Assembly (NCBI GenBank): GCA_963642245.1 | Contig: CAVIFY010000003.1 | Location: forward strand, 31,513-95,512 | Origin: CAG-217 sp963642245 | Lineage (GTDB): Bacteria > Bacillota > Clostridia > Oscillospirales > Acutalibacteraceae | Length of the DNA: 64,000 nucleotides | Direction: 5' to 3' | Shown here: positions 14,901-22,088 of the stretch, piece after piece | How the letters are laid out: the number at the start of each line of letters is the position of its first letter | Position numbering within the stretch: position 1 is the stretch's first letter | Made by a program: the position numbers and the translations under genes | The notes under the pieces: generated by a model | Databases searched by the model: none | What the model was told of the DNA's origin: nothing | What the model saw: the letters and a program-made list of their open reading frames with translations, nothing else

Positions 14901-15467
14901 ATGCGCACGGTGGAAATTGCATACACGCCCCCGCGGCGGCGCACCCTTGGGGAGAAGCTGCGCTACAAGCTGGCGGTGCGGCGCAAGGGCGGCCCGGTAT
15001 GGGCACGCATTGGGGACACCCGGCAAATGGCCCGCCGCTATCCCGGGCGCAACAGCCGCCGGGCTTTTGTGCAGGCAGTGCTGGCCTACGGCTGTTCCTC
15101 CTACCTGGCGGAGCGACTGCTGAACCCTCGCCGCCGGGAGGAAGTCCGCTTTGCGGCGCCCTACTGCCCGGCGCCCGGGGATCGGCTGTACCACTGGGCG
15201 ATACTGGACGATATGGCCCAGATCCGCGCCCACGGGCTGCGCCCGGCCAACCGGGGCGGCTATGTGTATATCACCGACGACCCGGACTACATTGCAAACA
15301 GCTGTTATTTTTACTGGAAAGTGGCCCGCACCGGGCAAAGCGCCACCTTTGTGCTGCTGGAGATTGACGCCTGCGCCCTGGCCCGGACCCGGCCCATTAT
15401 GCGGGTGCTGGAGCACCACGAGTTCGCCGTGGCCGCCGTGCCGCCGGAATACCTGGTGCCGGTGTAA
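14901..15467 (+). CDS. Unknown protein with ADP-ribosyltransferase-like C-terminal half
   Basis: 188 residues. The first 80 are basic (Arg-rich, MRTVEIAYTPPRRRTLGEKL) without a recognised fold. From residue 95 the order LYHWAILDDMAQIRAHGLRP, then GGYVYITDDPDYIA, then FVLLEIDA and finally HHEFAVAAVPPEYLVPV resembles small ART-fold proteins of the H-Y-E kind, such as KptA/DarT-like groups, with His in LYH, Tyr in VYIT and Glu in HHEF or PPEY. This is pattern recognition only. ATG at 14901 follows AAAGGAGGTG; a TTG nine codons earlier overlaps that site. The gene stands alone between a repeat island and the next promoter. Confidence 0.6.
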   Translation: MRTVEIAYTPPRRRTLGEKLRYKLAVRRKGGPVWARIGDTRQMARRYPGRNSRRAFVQAVLAYGCSSYLAERLLNPRRREEVRFAAPYCPAPGDRLYHWAILDDMAQIRAHGLRPANRGGYVYITDDPDYIANSCYFYWKVARTGQSATFVLLEIDACALARTRPIMRVLEHHEFAVAAVPPEYLVPV

Positions 15468-15512
15468 GCGCCGCCCCATTCGCCGTCAAAAACAGGCAGG
15501 AACAACAAAATA

Positions 15513-15541
15513 TTGACAGCGGCACAGGGAAATGCTACAAT
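15513..15541 (+). promoter_or_regulatory. Promoter of the metallophosphatase-gtrA operon
   Basis: Consensus TTGACA at 15513-15518, 17-base spacer, TACAAT at 15536-15541. Transcription should start near 15548. Confidence 0.8.
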
Positions 15542-15553
15542 AAAAACAGACGG

Positions 15554-15600
15554 GGACGCAACGGAGCTGACTTACAAGCATTCCGTAGCGTCCTTTTTTT
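15554..15600 (+). terminator. Leader terminator/attenuator between promoter and metallophosphatase gene
   Basis: A 12-base stem GGACGCAACGGA (15554-15565) with TCCGTAGCGTCC (15582-15593), one A-A mismatch, 16-base loop, seven T. It starts about six bases after the predicted transcript start and ends 34 bases before the start codon, so a transcript must read through it to reach the gene. Either an attenuated leader or an independent RNA of about 50 bases. Confidence 0.75.
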
Positions 15601-15634
15601 GAACCAAAAGCCATTATCCATAGGGGGAGGAGCT

Positions 15635-16759
15635 ATGCAATTCAAACCGGACGGCACCTTAAAAATCATGCAGATCACCGATATGCAGGAGATACCGGCC
15701 ATCTCGCCGGACACTCTGGCGCTGCTGGACGCGGCGGTAGAGGCGGAGCGCCCGGACCTGGTCATCTACACCGGCGACCAGATCAAGGGCTACGGCGTGA
15801 CCTACAAGGGCAAGACCAAAAAAGAACTGGAGGCCGCAGTGGCCAAAACCATTACCGCCCTGCTGGAGCCGGTGACCCGGCGCCACATTCCCTTTGCCGT
15901 TACCTTTGGCAACCACGATCGGCAGGTGGGGATCAGCAACGCGGACCAGTTTAACGACATTTACAAGTCCCTGCCCGGCTGCATTGGAGAGCAGGCGGAG
16001 GGCATTCCCGGCGGCGGCACCTACGCCGTGCCCCTGACCGCCTCTGACGGCTCCGGCCGCCCGGTGATGAACCTGTACCTGTTTGACACCGGCACAGACG
16101 CCAAGGGCGGCGGGTACGAGGCCTTTGACCCGGCCATTATCGACTGGTATCGCAAGACCCGGGACGCGCTGAAGGCAGAGACCGGCCACTATGTGCCCTC
16201 CCTGGTATTCCAGCACATTCCCATGCCGGAGTATTACCATGTGCTGCGCCGGGTGAAAAAGAGCGAAAAAGGCGCCATCCAGGCCTTTCGCACCCATAAA
16301 AATGAGTTCTACAAGCTGGGCGACACCTGCCGCCCCGGCGATATGCTGGAGGAACCGCCCTCCATTCCGGACATCAACAACGGCGAGTTTGACGCCCTGC
16401 ACGAAAAGGGCGACATTCTGGGCGTGTATGTAGGCCACGACCATAAAAACAGCTTTGTGGGCCGGTACAAGGATATGGACCTGGGCTTTACCCAGTCCTC
16501 CGGCTTTAATGTGTACGGCAACCGCACCAAGCGGGGCGTGCGCTGCTTTGTCCTCCACGAGGACGACCCCACCCATTATGACACCTACACCCGCACCTAT
16601 GAAGAACTGGTGGGCACCAAGGTGCACCGCCCGGTGTTCGATTACCTGACCAGCAAGGCCCCGGCCACCATGGACGCGGCCATTCCCATGATCGTAAAGA
16701 CCGTAGTGGGGCTGGCGGTGATCGTCGCCCTGATCATTCTACTGGCTAAGCTGCTGTAA
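15635..16759 (+). CDS. Calcineurin-like metallophosphoesterase with C-terminal membrane anchor
   Basis: 374 residues. Metal-site motifs are in order: ITDMQEIP (residues about 10-17; the usual DxH is DxQ), YTGDQIKG, FGNHDRQVG, FQHIPMPEYY and VGHDHKNSF. The DxQ form is common in a Dcr2/purple-acid-like branch. A helix at the end (IVKTVVGLAVIVALIILLAKLL, split here as residues about 350-371) anchors it with the enzyme probably in the cytoplasm because no signal peptide is seen. ATG at 15635 follows GGGGGAGG; a start 12 codons upstream overlaps the leader. Followed after 12 bases by gtrA-type genes. Confidence 0.87.
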   Translation: MQFKPDGTLKIMQITDMQEIPAISPDTLALLDAAVEAERPDLVIYTGDQIKGYGVTYKGKTKKELEAAVAKTITALLEPVTRRHIPFAVTFGNHDRQVGISNADQFNDIYKSLPGCIGEQAEGIPGGGTYAVPLTASDGSGRPVMNLYLFDTGTDAKGGGYEAFDPAIIDWYRKTRDALKAETGHYVPSLVFQHIPMPEYYHVLRRVKKSEKGAIQAFRTHKNEFYKLGDTCRPGDMLEEPPSIPDINNGEFDALHEKGDILGVYVGHDHKNSFVGRYKDMDLGFTQSSGFNVYGNRTKRGVRCFVLHEDDPTHYDTYTRTYEELVGTKVHRPVFDYLTSKAPATMDAAIPMIVKTVVGLAVIVALIILLAKLL

Positions 16760-16771
16760 CGGAGGACCATT

Positions 16772-17317
16772 ATGAGCGAGAAGAAAAAAGACAACGCCTT
16801 CGTCCGCTGGACGGAGAAACACGCAGAAATTTGGAAATTCATCAAATTCTCCATCGCCGGCGGCGGCTCCTCTGCCGTGGAGCTGGTGGTGCACATGGTG
16901 CTGCTGGCCACGGTGTTCAAGCCCTTTTTGGACCAGCCCATCACTAGCGACGCCCTGAATATGATCGGCATTGAGTCCAAGGGCTATCTGTACACCTACC
17001 TGATCTCCACCACCGTGGGCTACGGCATTGCCTTTATCCTGAACCGGAAGATCACCTTTAAGGCAGATGTGAACCCCACGCTCAGCATGATCCTTTATGC
17101 CATTATGGTGGTGTTCACCATCTTTGCCAACGGCTGGATCGGCTCCGCCATGACCACCTTTGCCCAGGGGCACAACCTGACCGGCGGCTTTTGGGATATG
17201 GTCATTAAACTGATCGGTATGGCGATCCCCACCCTGTGGACCTACCCCTGCAACCGCTTTATCATTCACCGCAAAAAGAAACCCCAGACCCCCGCAGCAG
17301 AGAAAGAAGAAGCATAA
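16772..17317 (+). CDS. GtrA family membrane protein (first of two)
   Basis: 181 residues with four predicted helices. The family signature is IWKFIKFSIAGGGSSAVELV at the start and FILNRKITFKADV after the second helix; GtrA proteins are thought to help move or use lipid-linked sugars. It ends in a Lys/Glu-rich tail. Start at 16772 follows ACGGAGG. A second GtrA gene follows after 3 bases; both share the NRKxTFK motif but are otherwise diverged, so they probably act as a heteromer or on different lipids. Confidence 0.85.
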   Translation: MSEKKKDNAFVRWTEKHAEIWKFIKFSIAGGGSSAVELVVHMVLLATVFKPFLDQPITSDALNMIGIESKGYLYTYLISTTVGYGIAFILNRKITFKADVNPTLSMILYAIMVVFTIFANGWIGSAMTTFAQGHNLTGGFWDMVIKLIGMAIPTLWTYPCNRFIIHRKKKPQTPAAEKEEA

Positions 17318-17320
17318 TTT

Positions 17321-17839
17321 ATGAGCGATACCACTGAGAAGAAAGAAAAACAGAGCTTTGGCCAATTTATCAAATTCGCCTTGTTCTCTGCCTCCGCCGG
17401 CATTATCCAGGTGCTGACCTTTACCCTCCTGAGCGAGGTGGTCATCAAGCTGCCTGCCATTCAAAATGCCATGGAGAGCAATGCCACCTTTGCCAAGATC
17501 ATGCAAAACGAGTACGGCCCCATGTACCTGATCGCCCTGATCCTGTCTGTGGTGTGGAACTTCACCTTTAACCGCAAATTCACCTTTAAGTCCGCCGCCA
17601 ATGTGCCGGTGGCTATGCTGAAGGTCTTTGCCTTTTACCTGGTGTTTACCCCTATCTCCACCCTGCTGGGCAATCACTTTACCGCCAAATTTGCAGATGT
17701 GAGCGCCATTAACTACATTGTGCTGGGGCTGACTATGGCCACCAATATGATCACGGAATTCCTGTACGACAAGTTCGTGGTGTTCCGCGGCCAGGAGAAT
17801 ACCGCCGTCAGCAAAAAGGACAAGGCAAAAGCGGAATAA
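17321..17839 (+). CDS. GtrA family membrane protein (second of two)
   Basis: 172 residues, four predicted helices. GQFIKFALFSASAGIIQVL and WNFTFNRKFTFKSA are the GtrA signature; the third and fourth helices are KVFAFYLVFTPISTLLG and the stretch around YIVLGLTMATNMITEF, followed by KFVVFRG. The start overlaps nothing and lies 3 bases after the first GtrA gene. Lys-rich ends face the cytoplasm. Last gene of the operon, with a bidirectional terminator 20 bases later. Confidence 0.85.
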   Translation: MSDTTEKKEKQSFGQFIKFALFSASAGIIQVLTFTLLSEVVIKLPAIQNAMESNATFAKIMQNEYGPMYLIALILSVVWNFTFNRKFTFKSAANVPVAMLKVFAFYLVFTPISTLLGNHFTAKFADVSAINYIVLGLTMATNMITEFLYDKFVVFRGQENTAVSKKDKAKAE

Positions 17840-17860
17840 AATTCCAAAAACAAAAGAAAA

Positions 17861-17891
17861 GCGACTGCACAAGGCGTGCAGTCGCTTTTTT
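17861..17891. terminator. Bidirectional terminator between gtrA pair and trxA
   Basis: Perfect 10-base stem GCGACTGCAC (17861-17870) with GTGCAGTCGC (17876-17885), A-rich on the left and T-rich on the right so it serves the convergent genes on both strands. Confidence 0.9.
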
Positions 17892-17901
17892 ATGTTCCGT
17901 A

Positions 17902-18210
17902 TCAGTCCAGCATTTGCAAGATCTCTTCCTTAGAGCGAACGCCCACGGCGCTATGGACCGTGCGGCCGTCCCGGATCACCAACAAAGTGGGAATACTGGC
18001 AATGCCAAAGGCCTGGGCCAGCTCCGGCTGCTCGTCCACATTCACCTTGCCCACCTTGGCGCCGGTGACCTCCTCGCCGATCTCATCCACAATAGGCGAT
18101 ACCATACGGCAGGGGCCGCACCAGGTGGCCCAAAAATCCAGCAGCACCGGGCACCCAGCCTGCATCACTTCTGCATTAAAATTCTCTTTTGTAATGGTCA
18201 CAACTGCCAT
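17902..18210 (-). CDS. trxA: Thioredoxin
   Basis: 102 residues, standard length. Active site WCGPC is in FWATWCGPCRMVSP, the buried Asp in LLDFW, and the cis-proline in ASIPTLLVI. It reduces disulfides of target proteins in the cytoplasm. Its ribosome site GGAGGACGAC overlaps the last codons of the FTR-like gene upstream, so the two are co-translated. That pairing suggests it receives electrons from the FTR-like protein rather than only from an NADPH-dependent reductase. Confidence 0.95.
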   Translation of the reverse strand: MAVVTITKENFNAEVMQAGCPVLLDFWATWCGPCRMVSPIVDEIGEEVTGAKVGKVNVDEQPELAQAFGIASIPTLLVIRDGRTVHSAVGVRSKEEILQMLD

Positions 18211-18211
18211 T

Positions 18212-18406
18212 TTAGTCGTCCTCCTCTGTTTTATAATACAACCGGCAATGGCAAAACCCCGGCTCCTTTTGCTCCCGAAAGGCCTTGCACATACACTTGG
18301 TGTCCGGCGAGCGCTCCAGCATACAGGGGCAGTAGCCGCCGGTGCGCTTTAAGCCCTCCCGCACGGTTTTGACCATCTCTTTGTCCGGGTTCAATTTGAT
18401 CTTCAC
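18212..18406 (-). CDS. Ferredoxin-thioredoxin reductase catalytic subunit-like protein
   Basis: 64 residues with six cysteines in three CxC pairs: GGYCPC, then KCMCKAF after nine residues, then GFCHCRLYY after eleven. Plant-type FTR beta has CPC-x16-CPC-x8-CHC, which holds a 4Fe-4S cluster next to a redox disulfide; the pairs are kept here but the spacing differs. The GTG at 18404-18406 was chosen because GGGAGGTGACCCCA sits just before it, whereas the in-frame GTG at 18415 lies inside that ribosome site. It stands directly upstream of trxA and probably reduces that thioredoxin with ferredoxin electrons. No variable subunit is seen. Confidence 0.75.
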   Translation of the reverse strand: MKIKLNPDKEMVKTVREGLKRTGGYCPCMLERSPDTKCMCKAFREQKEPGFCHCRLYYKTEEDD

Positions 18407-18429
18407 TGGGGTCACCTCCCTTTTTCTTT

Positions 18430-18458
18430 ATTGTAACACACCTGTAAAGCCCTTGCAA
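18430..18458 (-). promoter_or_regulatory. Promoter of the FTR-trxA operon
   Basis: On the minus strand TTGCAA (18453-18458), 17-base spacer, TACAAT (18430-18435). The untranslated leader would be only about 17 bases. Confidence 0.65.
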
Positions 18459-18614
18459 GCGGGTGGATCTGACCGGCTTTGACAGACGATTTTTCTTTAT
18501 TTTATCCGATATTTTGCAGATTATACAGATATACACGAGCGTAATTGCACACTTATGCAAATTGTGAACATTAAGTGAACTTTTCATAAAATGCCACAAT
18601 TCTCCATACCCACT

Positions 18615-18623
18615 TGCTATAAT
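18615..18623 (+). promoter_or_regulatory. Extended -10 element before glmS
   Basis: TTGCTATAAT ends at 18623, an extended -10 (TGCTATAAT) without a good -35 box. The 77 bases between it and glmS are too short for the glmS ribozyme. Confidence 0.5.
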
Positions 18624-18700
18624 AAGCTGGGTTTTGTCTTTTCAAAATCCGCATTTTAGCCCAACCTATACGGCAGGGCACAATATGGAGGTACGCGATT

Positions 18701-20539
18701 ATGTGCGGTATCGTAGGCTATATCGGCGGCCAAAAGGCCAGCCCGATTTTACTTAGTGGACTGATGAAGCTGGAGTACAGAGGGTACGACTCTGCCGGCA
18801 TTGCCACCCTGGAGGACGGCACCCCCACGGTGCTGAAGAACACCGGCCGGGTGCGCAACCTGTACCAGGACCCGCAGCTGGACACCCTCACCGGCACCGT
18901 GGGCATTGCCCACACCCGCTGGGCCACCCACGGCAAGCCCAGCAAGGAGAACAGCCACCCTCACCTGGACAGCCGCGGGGTATTCACTGTGGTGCACAAC
19001 GGCATTATTGAGAATTATGAGGACCTGCGCAGCGAGCTGGAGCTGGAGGGCTGCACCTTCAAAAGCGAGACGGACACCGAAGTGATCCCCAACCTGATCG
19101 CCCACTACTATTTTGCAGACAAGGGGCCGGCGGAGGAGCGCTTTTTGCGGGCCACCCAGCGGGCGTGCAAGCGGCTGGAGGGCAGCTATGCCATTGAGGT
19201 GCTGTGCAGCGAGACCCCGGATCGAATGATCGCCGTGCGCAAATCCAGCCCCCTGGTGATCGGCATTGGCTACAAGGAGAATTACATTGCCTCGGACATT
19301 CCGGCCATTCTCTCCTACACCAAGGATTTTTACCTGCTGAACGACCAGGAATACGCGGTCATTACCCGGGAGAATATTACTTTTTATGATCAGCAGCTGC
19401 GCCCCTTTGAGAAGAAGTACCAGCGCATTGACTGGGACGCCACCGCGGCGGAGAAAAACGGCTACCCGGACTTTATGCTCAAAGAGATGTACGAGCAGCC
19501 CGCCACCGTGCGGGAGACCATCGGCACCCGGGTCACCCCCGGTGCGCCCACCCGGGTGGACGGTCTGGAACTGACGGCAGAGCAGCTGCAAGATCTGCGC
19601 CAAATTTACATTATCGGCTGCGGCACCGCTATGCACGCGGGACTGGCGGCCAAGCCCATGTTTGAGCACCTGACCCACATTCCCACCCAGGTGGATGTGG
19701 CCTCCGAGTTCCGCTACCGGGACCCGCTGCTGGACCAGCACACCCTGTGCATTTTTATCAGCCAAAGCGGCGAGACCGCAGACACCATTGCCGCCCTGCG
19801 GCTGGCAAAAGCTGGGGGCGCCACCACCTTGGCGGTAAGCAATGTGATCGGCTCCTCCATCACCCGGGAGGCGGACTACACCGTCTACACCCACGCCGGG
19901 CCGGAGATCGCCGTGGCGTCCACCAAGGCTTATACCGCCCAGGTGGTGCTGCTGGCGGTGCTGGCCATCCACTTTGCCGAGCTGCTGGGGCTGGGCGCCG
20001 GTGTGGCAGCCGACCTAAAGGCCGATCTGCTGGAACTGCCGGCGCTGATCGAAGAGACTCTAAAATGCGCCCCCCAGGTGAAAGCCTTTGCAGACAAGAT
20101 CCACCGGGAGACCGATGTGTTTTTCATCGGCCGGGGCAGCGACTACACCACCAGCCTGGAGGCGTCGCTAAAATTAAAAGAAATTTCTTATATCCACTCG
20201 GAGGCGTACCCCAGCGGCGAGCTGAAGCACGGCCCCATTGCCCTGATCGAAAAGGGCACCACCGTTATTGGCACCATTACGGACCCGGCGCTGGTGGACA
20301 AATCCGTCAGCAACCTGAAAGAGGTGATCACCCGGGGCGCCAAGGTGCTGGTGGTCACCAACCGAGATGTGCGGGCGTCGGATATTGACACGCTGATCCG
20401 GGTGCCGGCAACCCACCCGCTGCTGGCTCCCGCTGTGTCTATCCTGCCCTACCAGCTGCTCAGCTACTATATCGCCAAGCAAAACGGCCTGGATGTGGAT
20501 AAACCCCGGAATTTGGCCAAGTCCGTAACGGTGGAATGA
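18701..20539 (+). CDS. glmS: Glutamine-fructose-6-phosphate aminotransferase (isomerizing)
   Basis: 612 residues, standard length. The class II glutaminase domain begins MCGIVGYIGG with Cys2 as nucleophile after Met removal; THGKPSKENSHPH and VHNGIIENY are typical. Two SIS domains follow (IYIIGCGTAMHAG, then SQSGETADTIAAL, and later FIGRGSDYTTSLEA with EAYPSGELKHGP). The end RNLAKSVTVE carries the sugar-site loop. It makes glucosamine-6-phosphate for peptidoglycan precursors. No glmS ribozyme is seen upstream, so control is by other means. Start ATG follows TGGAGG. Confidence 0.97.
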   Translation: MCGIVGYIGGQKASPILLSGLMKLEYRGYDSAGIATLEDGTPTVLKNTGRVRNLYQDPQLDTLTGTVGIAHTRWATHGKPSKENSHPHLDSRGVFTVVHNGIIENYEDLRSELELEGCTFKSETDTEVIPNLIAHYYFADKGPAEERFLRATQRACKRLEGSYAIEVLCSETPDRMIAVRKSSPLVIGIGYKENYIASDIPAILSYTKDFYLLNDQEYAVITRENITFYDQQLRPFEKKYQRIDWDATAAEKNGYPDFMLKEMYEQPATVRETIGTRVTPGAPTRVDGLELTAEQLQDLRQIYIIGCGTAMHAGLAAKPMFEHLTHIPTQVDVASEFRYRDPLLDQHTLCIFISQSGETADTIAALRLAKAGGATTLAVSNVIGSSITREADYTVYTHAGPEIAVASTKAYTAQVVLLAVLAIHFAELLGLGAGVAADLKADLLELPALIEETLKCAPQVKAFADKIHRETDVFFIGRGSDYTTSLEASLKLKEISYIHSEAYPSGELKHGPIALIEKGTTVIGTITDPALVDKSVSNLKEVITRGAKVLVVTNRDVRASDIDTLIRVPATHPLLAPAVSILPYQLLSYYIAKQNGLDVDKPRNLAKSVTVE

Positions 20540-20599
20540 CCATACGCGTCTCCTTGCAATGGGAATAAAAGGATGCGGGCGGCAGATTTGCTTAGAGCA

Positions 20600-20870
20600 C
20601 CTCCGGCGCAATCCCCCCTGCGGCTGCGCCGCTTCCCCCCCCTTGCAAGGGGGGCTTAGATATTGACACCGATCAGCCTCCCTTGTAAAGGGAGGTGGCA
20701 ACGCCGTAGGCGTTGACGGAGGGATTAAACGGAGGGAGCAAGCCCCCGCCCTACGAATTGTGCGACTGCGGGGAGTCACCCTTTGCAAGGGAGCCTAAGA
20801 TCATGTAACCGATTTGCCTCCCTTGTAAAGGGAGGGGTACCACCGTAGGTGGTGGAGGGATTACTCGGCA
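20600..20870. repeat. Intergenic palindrome island 3
   Basis: The 390-base gap after glmS has no gene. It contains a reversed ACCTCCGG-CGCAATC flank at 20599-20612, a GCGGC-TGC-GCCGC hairpin near 20621-20632, two CTCCCTTGTAAAGGGAG modules (20681 and 20818) each joined to a variable palindrome (AACGCC-GTA-GGCGTT; CCACC-GTA-GGTGG) and GGAGGGATTA, plus a GGGAGCAAGCCCCCGCCC module at 20735-20755. Same modules as the other islands. Confidence 0.8.
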
Positions 20871-20881
20871 ATATGCCCATA

Positions 20882-20911
20882 AAAAACGCCCTGCGGCACA
20901 CACCGCAGGGC
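20882..20911 (-). terminator. Terminator of the PerR-rubrerythrin operon
   Basis: Perfect nine-base stem GCCCTGCGG (20888-20896) with CCGCAGGGC (20903-20911); on the minus strand it is followed by GTTTTTT. Confidence 0.88.
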
Positions 20912-20929
20912 TGTTTTTATACCGGGTAC

Positions 20930-21466
20930 TTATTCACCGAAATAACGCTTCAAAAGACCTTCAAAGGCTTTGCCGTGGCGCGCCTCGTCGCGAGCCATCT
21001 CGTGCACGGTGTCGTGGATCGCGTCCAGGTTGGCAGCCTTGGCTTTCTTGGCCAGTTCAAACTTGCCCAGGGTAGCGCCGTTCTCGGCAGCCACGCGCAT
21101 CTCCAGGTTCTTCTTGGTGGAGGGGGTCACCACCTCGCCCAGCATCTCGGCGAACTTGGCGGCGTGCTCCGCCTCTTCATAAGCGGCCTTTTCCCAGTAC
21201 AGGCCGATCTCCGGATAGCCCTCACGGTGTGCCACTCTGGCCATGGCCAGGTACATACCCACCTCGGAGCATTCGCCGTTAAAGTTGTCTCTCAGGCCCT
21301 GAACGATCTCCTCGTCCACGCCGTCAATAATACCCACCTGGTGCTCGGCAGCCCAGGTGCGCTCCTCGTTCTCCCGCACGGCCATCTTGGCGCCGCAAAT
21401 GGGGCAAACATCAATGGGGGTGTCGCTTTCATACCCGCATACCGGGCAATAATACTTTTTGCTCAT
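20930..21466 (-). CDS. Reverse rubrerythrin (N-terminal rubredoxin-like domain)
   Basis: 178 residues. The rubredoxin-like metal site comes first (YYCPVCGY and VCPICGAK), followed by the four-helix ferritin-like domain with the di-iron ligands in GECSEVGMYLAMARVA, YEEAEHAAKFAEMLGE, and HEMARDEARHGKAF. This order is the reverse of classical rubrerythrin and is typical of Clostridia. It reduces hydrogen peroxide in the cytoplasm. The ATG at 21466 follows AAAGGAGAAAG; an in-frame start 13 codons upstream does not. It lies 39 bases after perR and shares its operator-bearing promoter. Confidence 0.92.
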   Translation of the reverse strand: MSKKYYCPVCGYESDTPIDVCPICGAKMAVRENEERTWAAEHQVGIIDGVDEEIVQGLRDNFNGECSEVGMYLAMARVAHREGYPEIGLYWEKAAYEEAEHAAKFAEMLGEVVTPSTKKNLEMRVAAENGATLGKFELAKKAKAANLDAIHDTVHEMARDEARHGKAFEGLLKRYFGE

Positions 21467-21505
21467 AATCGTCTTTCTCCTTTTTAGATGATTTGGATAA
21501 CACAT

Positions 21506-21913
21506 TTATTGACAACAGCTGCAAATGCCGCTGAAGTACACATCCTTGTGGTGGACGGTAAAGCCGTCCAGTCCCCGAATACCCGTCAGGTCCGGGGTAA
21601 AGTCATAGATCCGGCCGCATTTTTCGCACCGGAAGTGACCGTGAAAGCGGGTGTCCGCGTCGTAGTGGATCCGGCCGCTGTCAATGGTCACCGGAATGAT
21701 CAGACCGCAGGTGTCCAGGGCTTGCAGGGCGTTATACACCGTGGTCTTGGAAAAGGAGGGATTGTCCTCCAGCACAGCCCGGTACACGCTCTCCACATCC
21801 GGGTGGGTGCGGTGCTCGCACAGGTACTTGTACACGGCAATGCGCTGGGGCGTTGCCTTAAATCCCCGGTCCTTAAAGATTTGCACGATCTCTGCCGTTT
21901 CCGTTTGGATCAC
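21506..21913 (-). CDS. perR: Fur-family peroxide-type regulator (PerR-like)
   Basis: 135 residues. The winged-helix part (KATPQRIAVYKYLCEHRTHP, then FSKTTVYNALQALDTCG) is followed by the metal-binding half with RFHGHFRCEKCGRIYDF and a final CSCC, giving the structural zinc Cys4 site and His/Asp ligands. PerR rather than Fur is inferred from the rubrerythrin gene directly downstream and a PerR-like box at its own promoter. The start is a GTG overlapping the GAGGTG ribosome site; no better start is seen, so the first residues are uncertain. Confidence 0.85.
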   Translation of the reverse strand: MIQTETAEIVQIFKDRGFKATPQRIAVYKYLCEHRTHPDVESVYRAVLEDNPSFSKTTVYNALQALDTCGLIIPVTIDSGRIHYDADTRFHGHFRCEKCGRIYDFTPDLTGIRGLDGFTVHHKDVYFSGICSCCQ

Positions 21914-21941
21914 CTCGTTTTTAGTTGTAATCGTTGTTGCT

Positions 21942-21956
21942 TTGTAATGAGTACAA
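21942..21956 (-). promoter_or_regulatory. PerR/Fur-type operator
   Basis: TTGTAATGAGTACAA is a 7-1-7 inverted repeat close to the PerR box (TTATAATNATTATAA; 10-12 of 14 arm bases agree depending on strand). It sits at the predicted transcript start of perR, so binding would block the promoter. Confidence 0.75.
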
Positions 21957-21960
21957 CATA

Positions 21961-21989
21961 AATATACACGAATTCCGCTGCAATGTCAA
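21961..21989 (-). promoter_or_regulatory. Promoter of perR-rubrerythrin
   Basis: On the minus strand TTGACA (21984-21989), 17-base spacer, TATATT (21961-21966). Confidence 0.82.
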
Positions 21990-22030
21990 GTCCTTTTTTG
22001 AATTTTTTGCGATTTTCTTCCGGACACAGA

Positions 22031-22061
22031 AAAACCCCGGCACCTACAAAGGGCGCCGGGG
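22031..22061 (-). terminator. Terminator after the GDPD gene
   Basis: Seven-base stem CCCCGGC (22035-22041) with GCCGGGG (22055-22061), followed on the minus strand by TTTTTCTG. Confidence 0.75.
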
Positions 22062-22088
22062 CAATTTTGTGTTTTATTTTATACAGAC

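Noticed and set aside
18624..18700. glmS ribozyme or GlcN6P riboswitch before glmS
   Set aside because: Only 77 bases lie between the -10 element and the start codon, too short for the ribozyme, and no matching core was seen.
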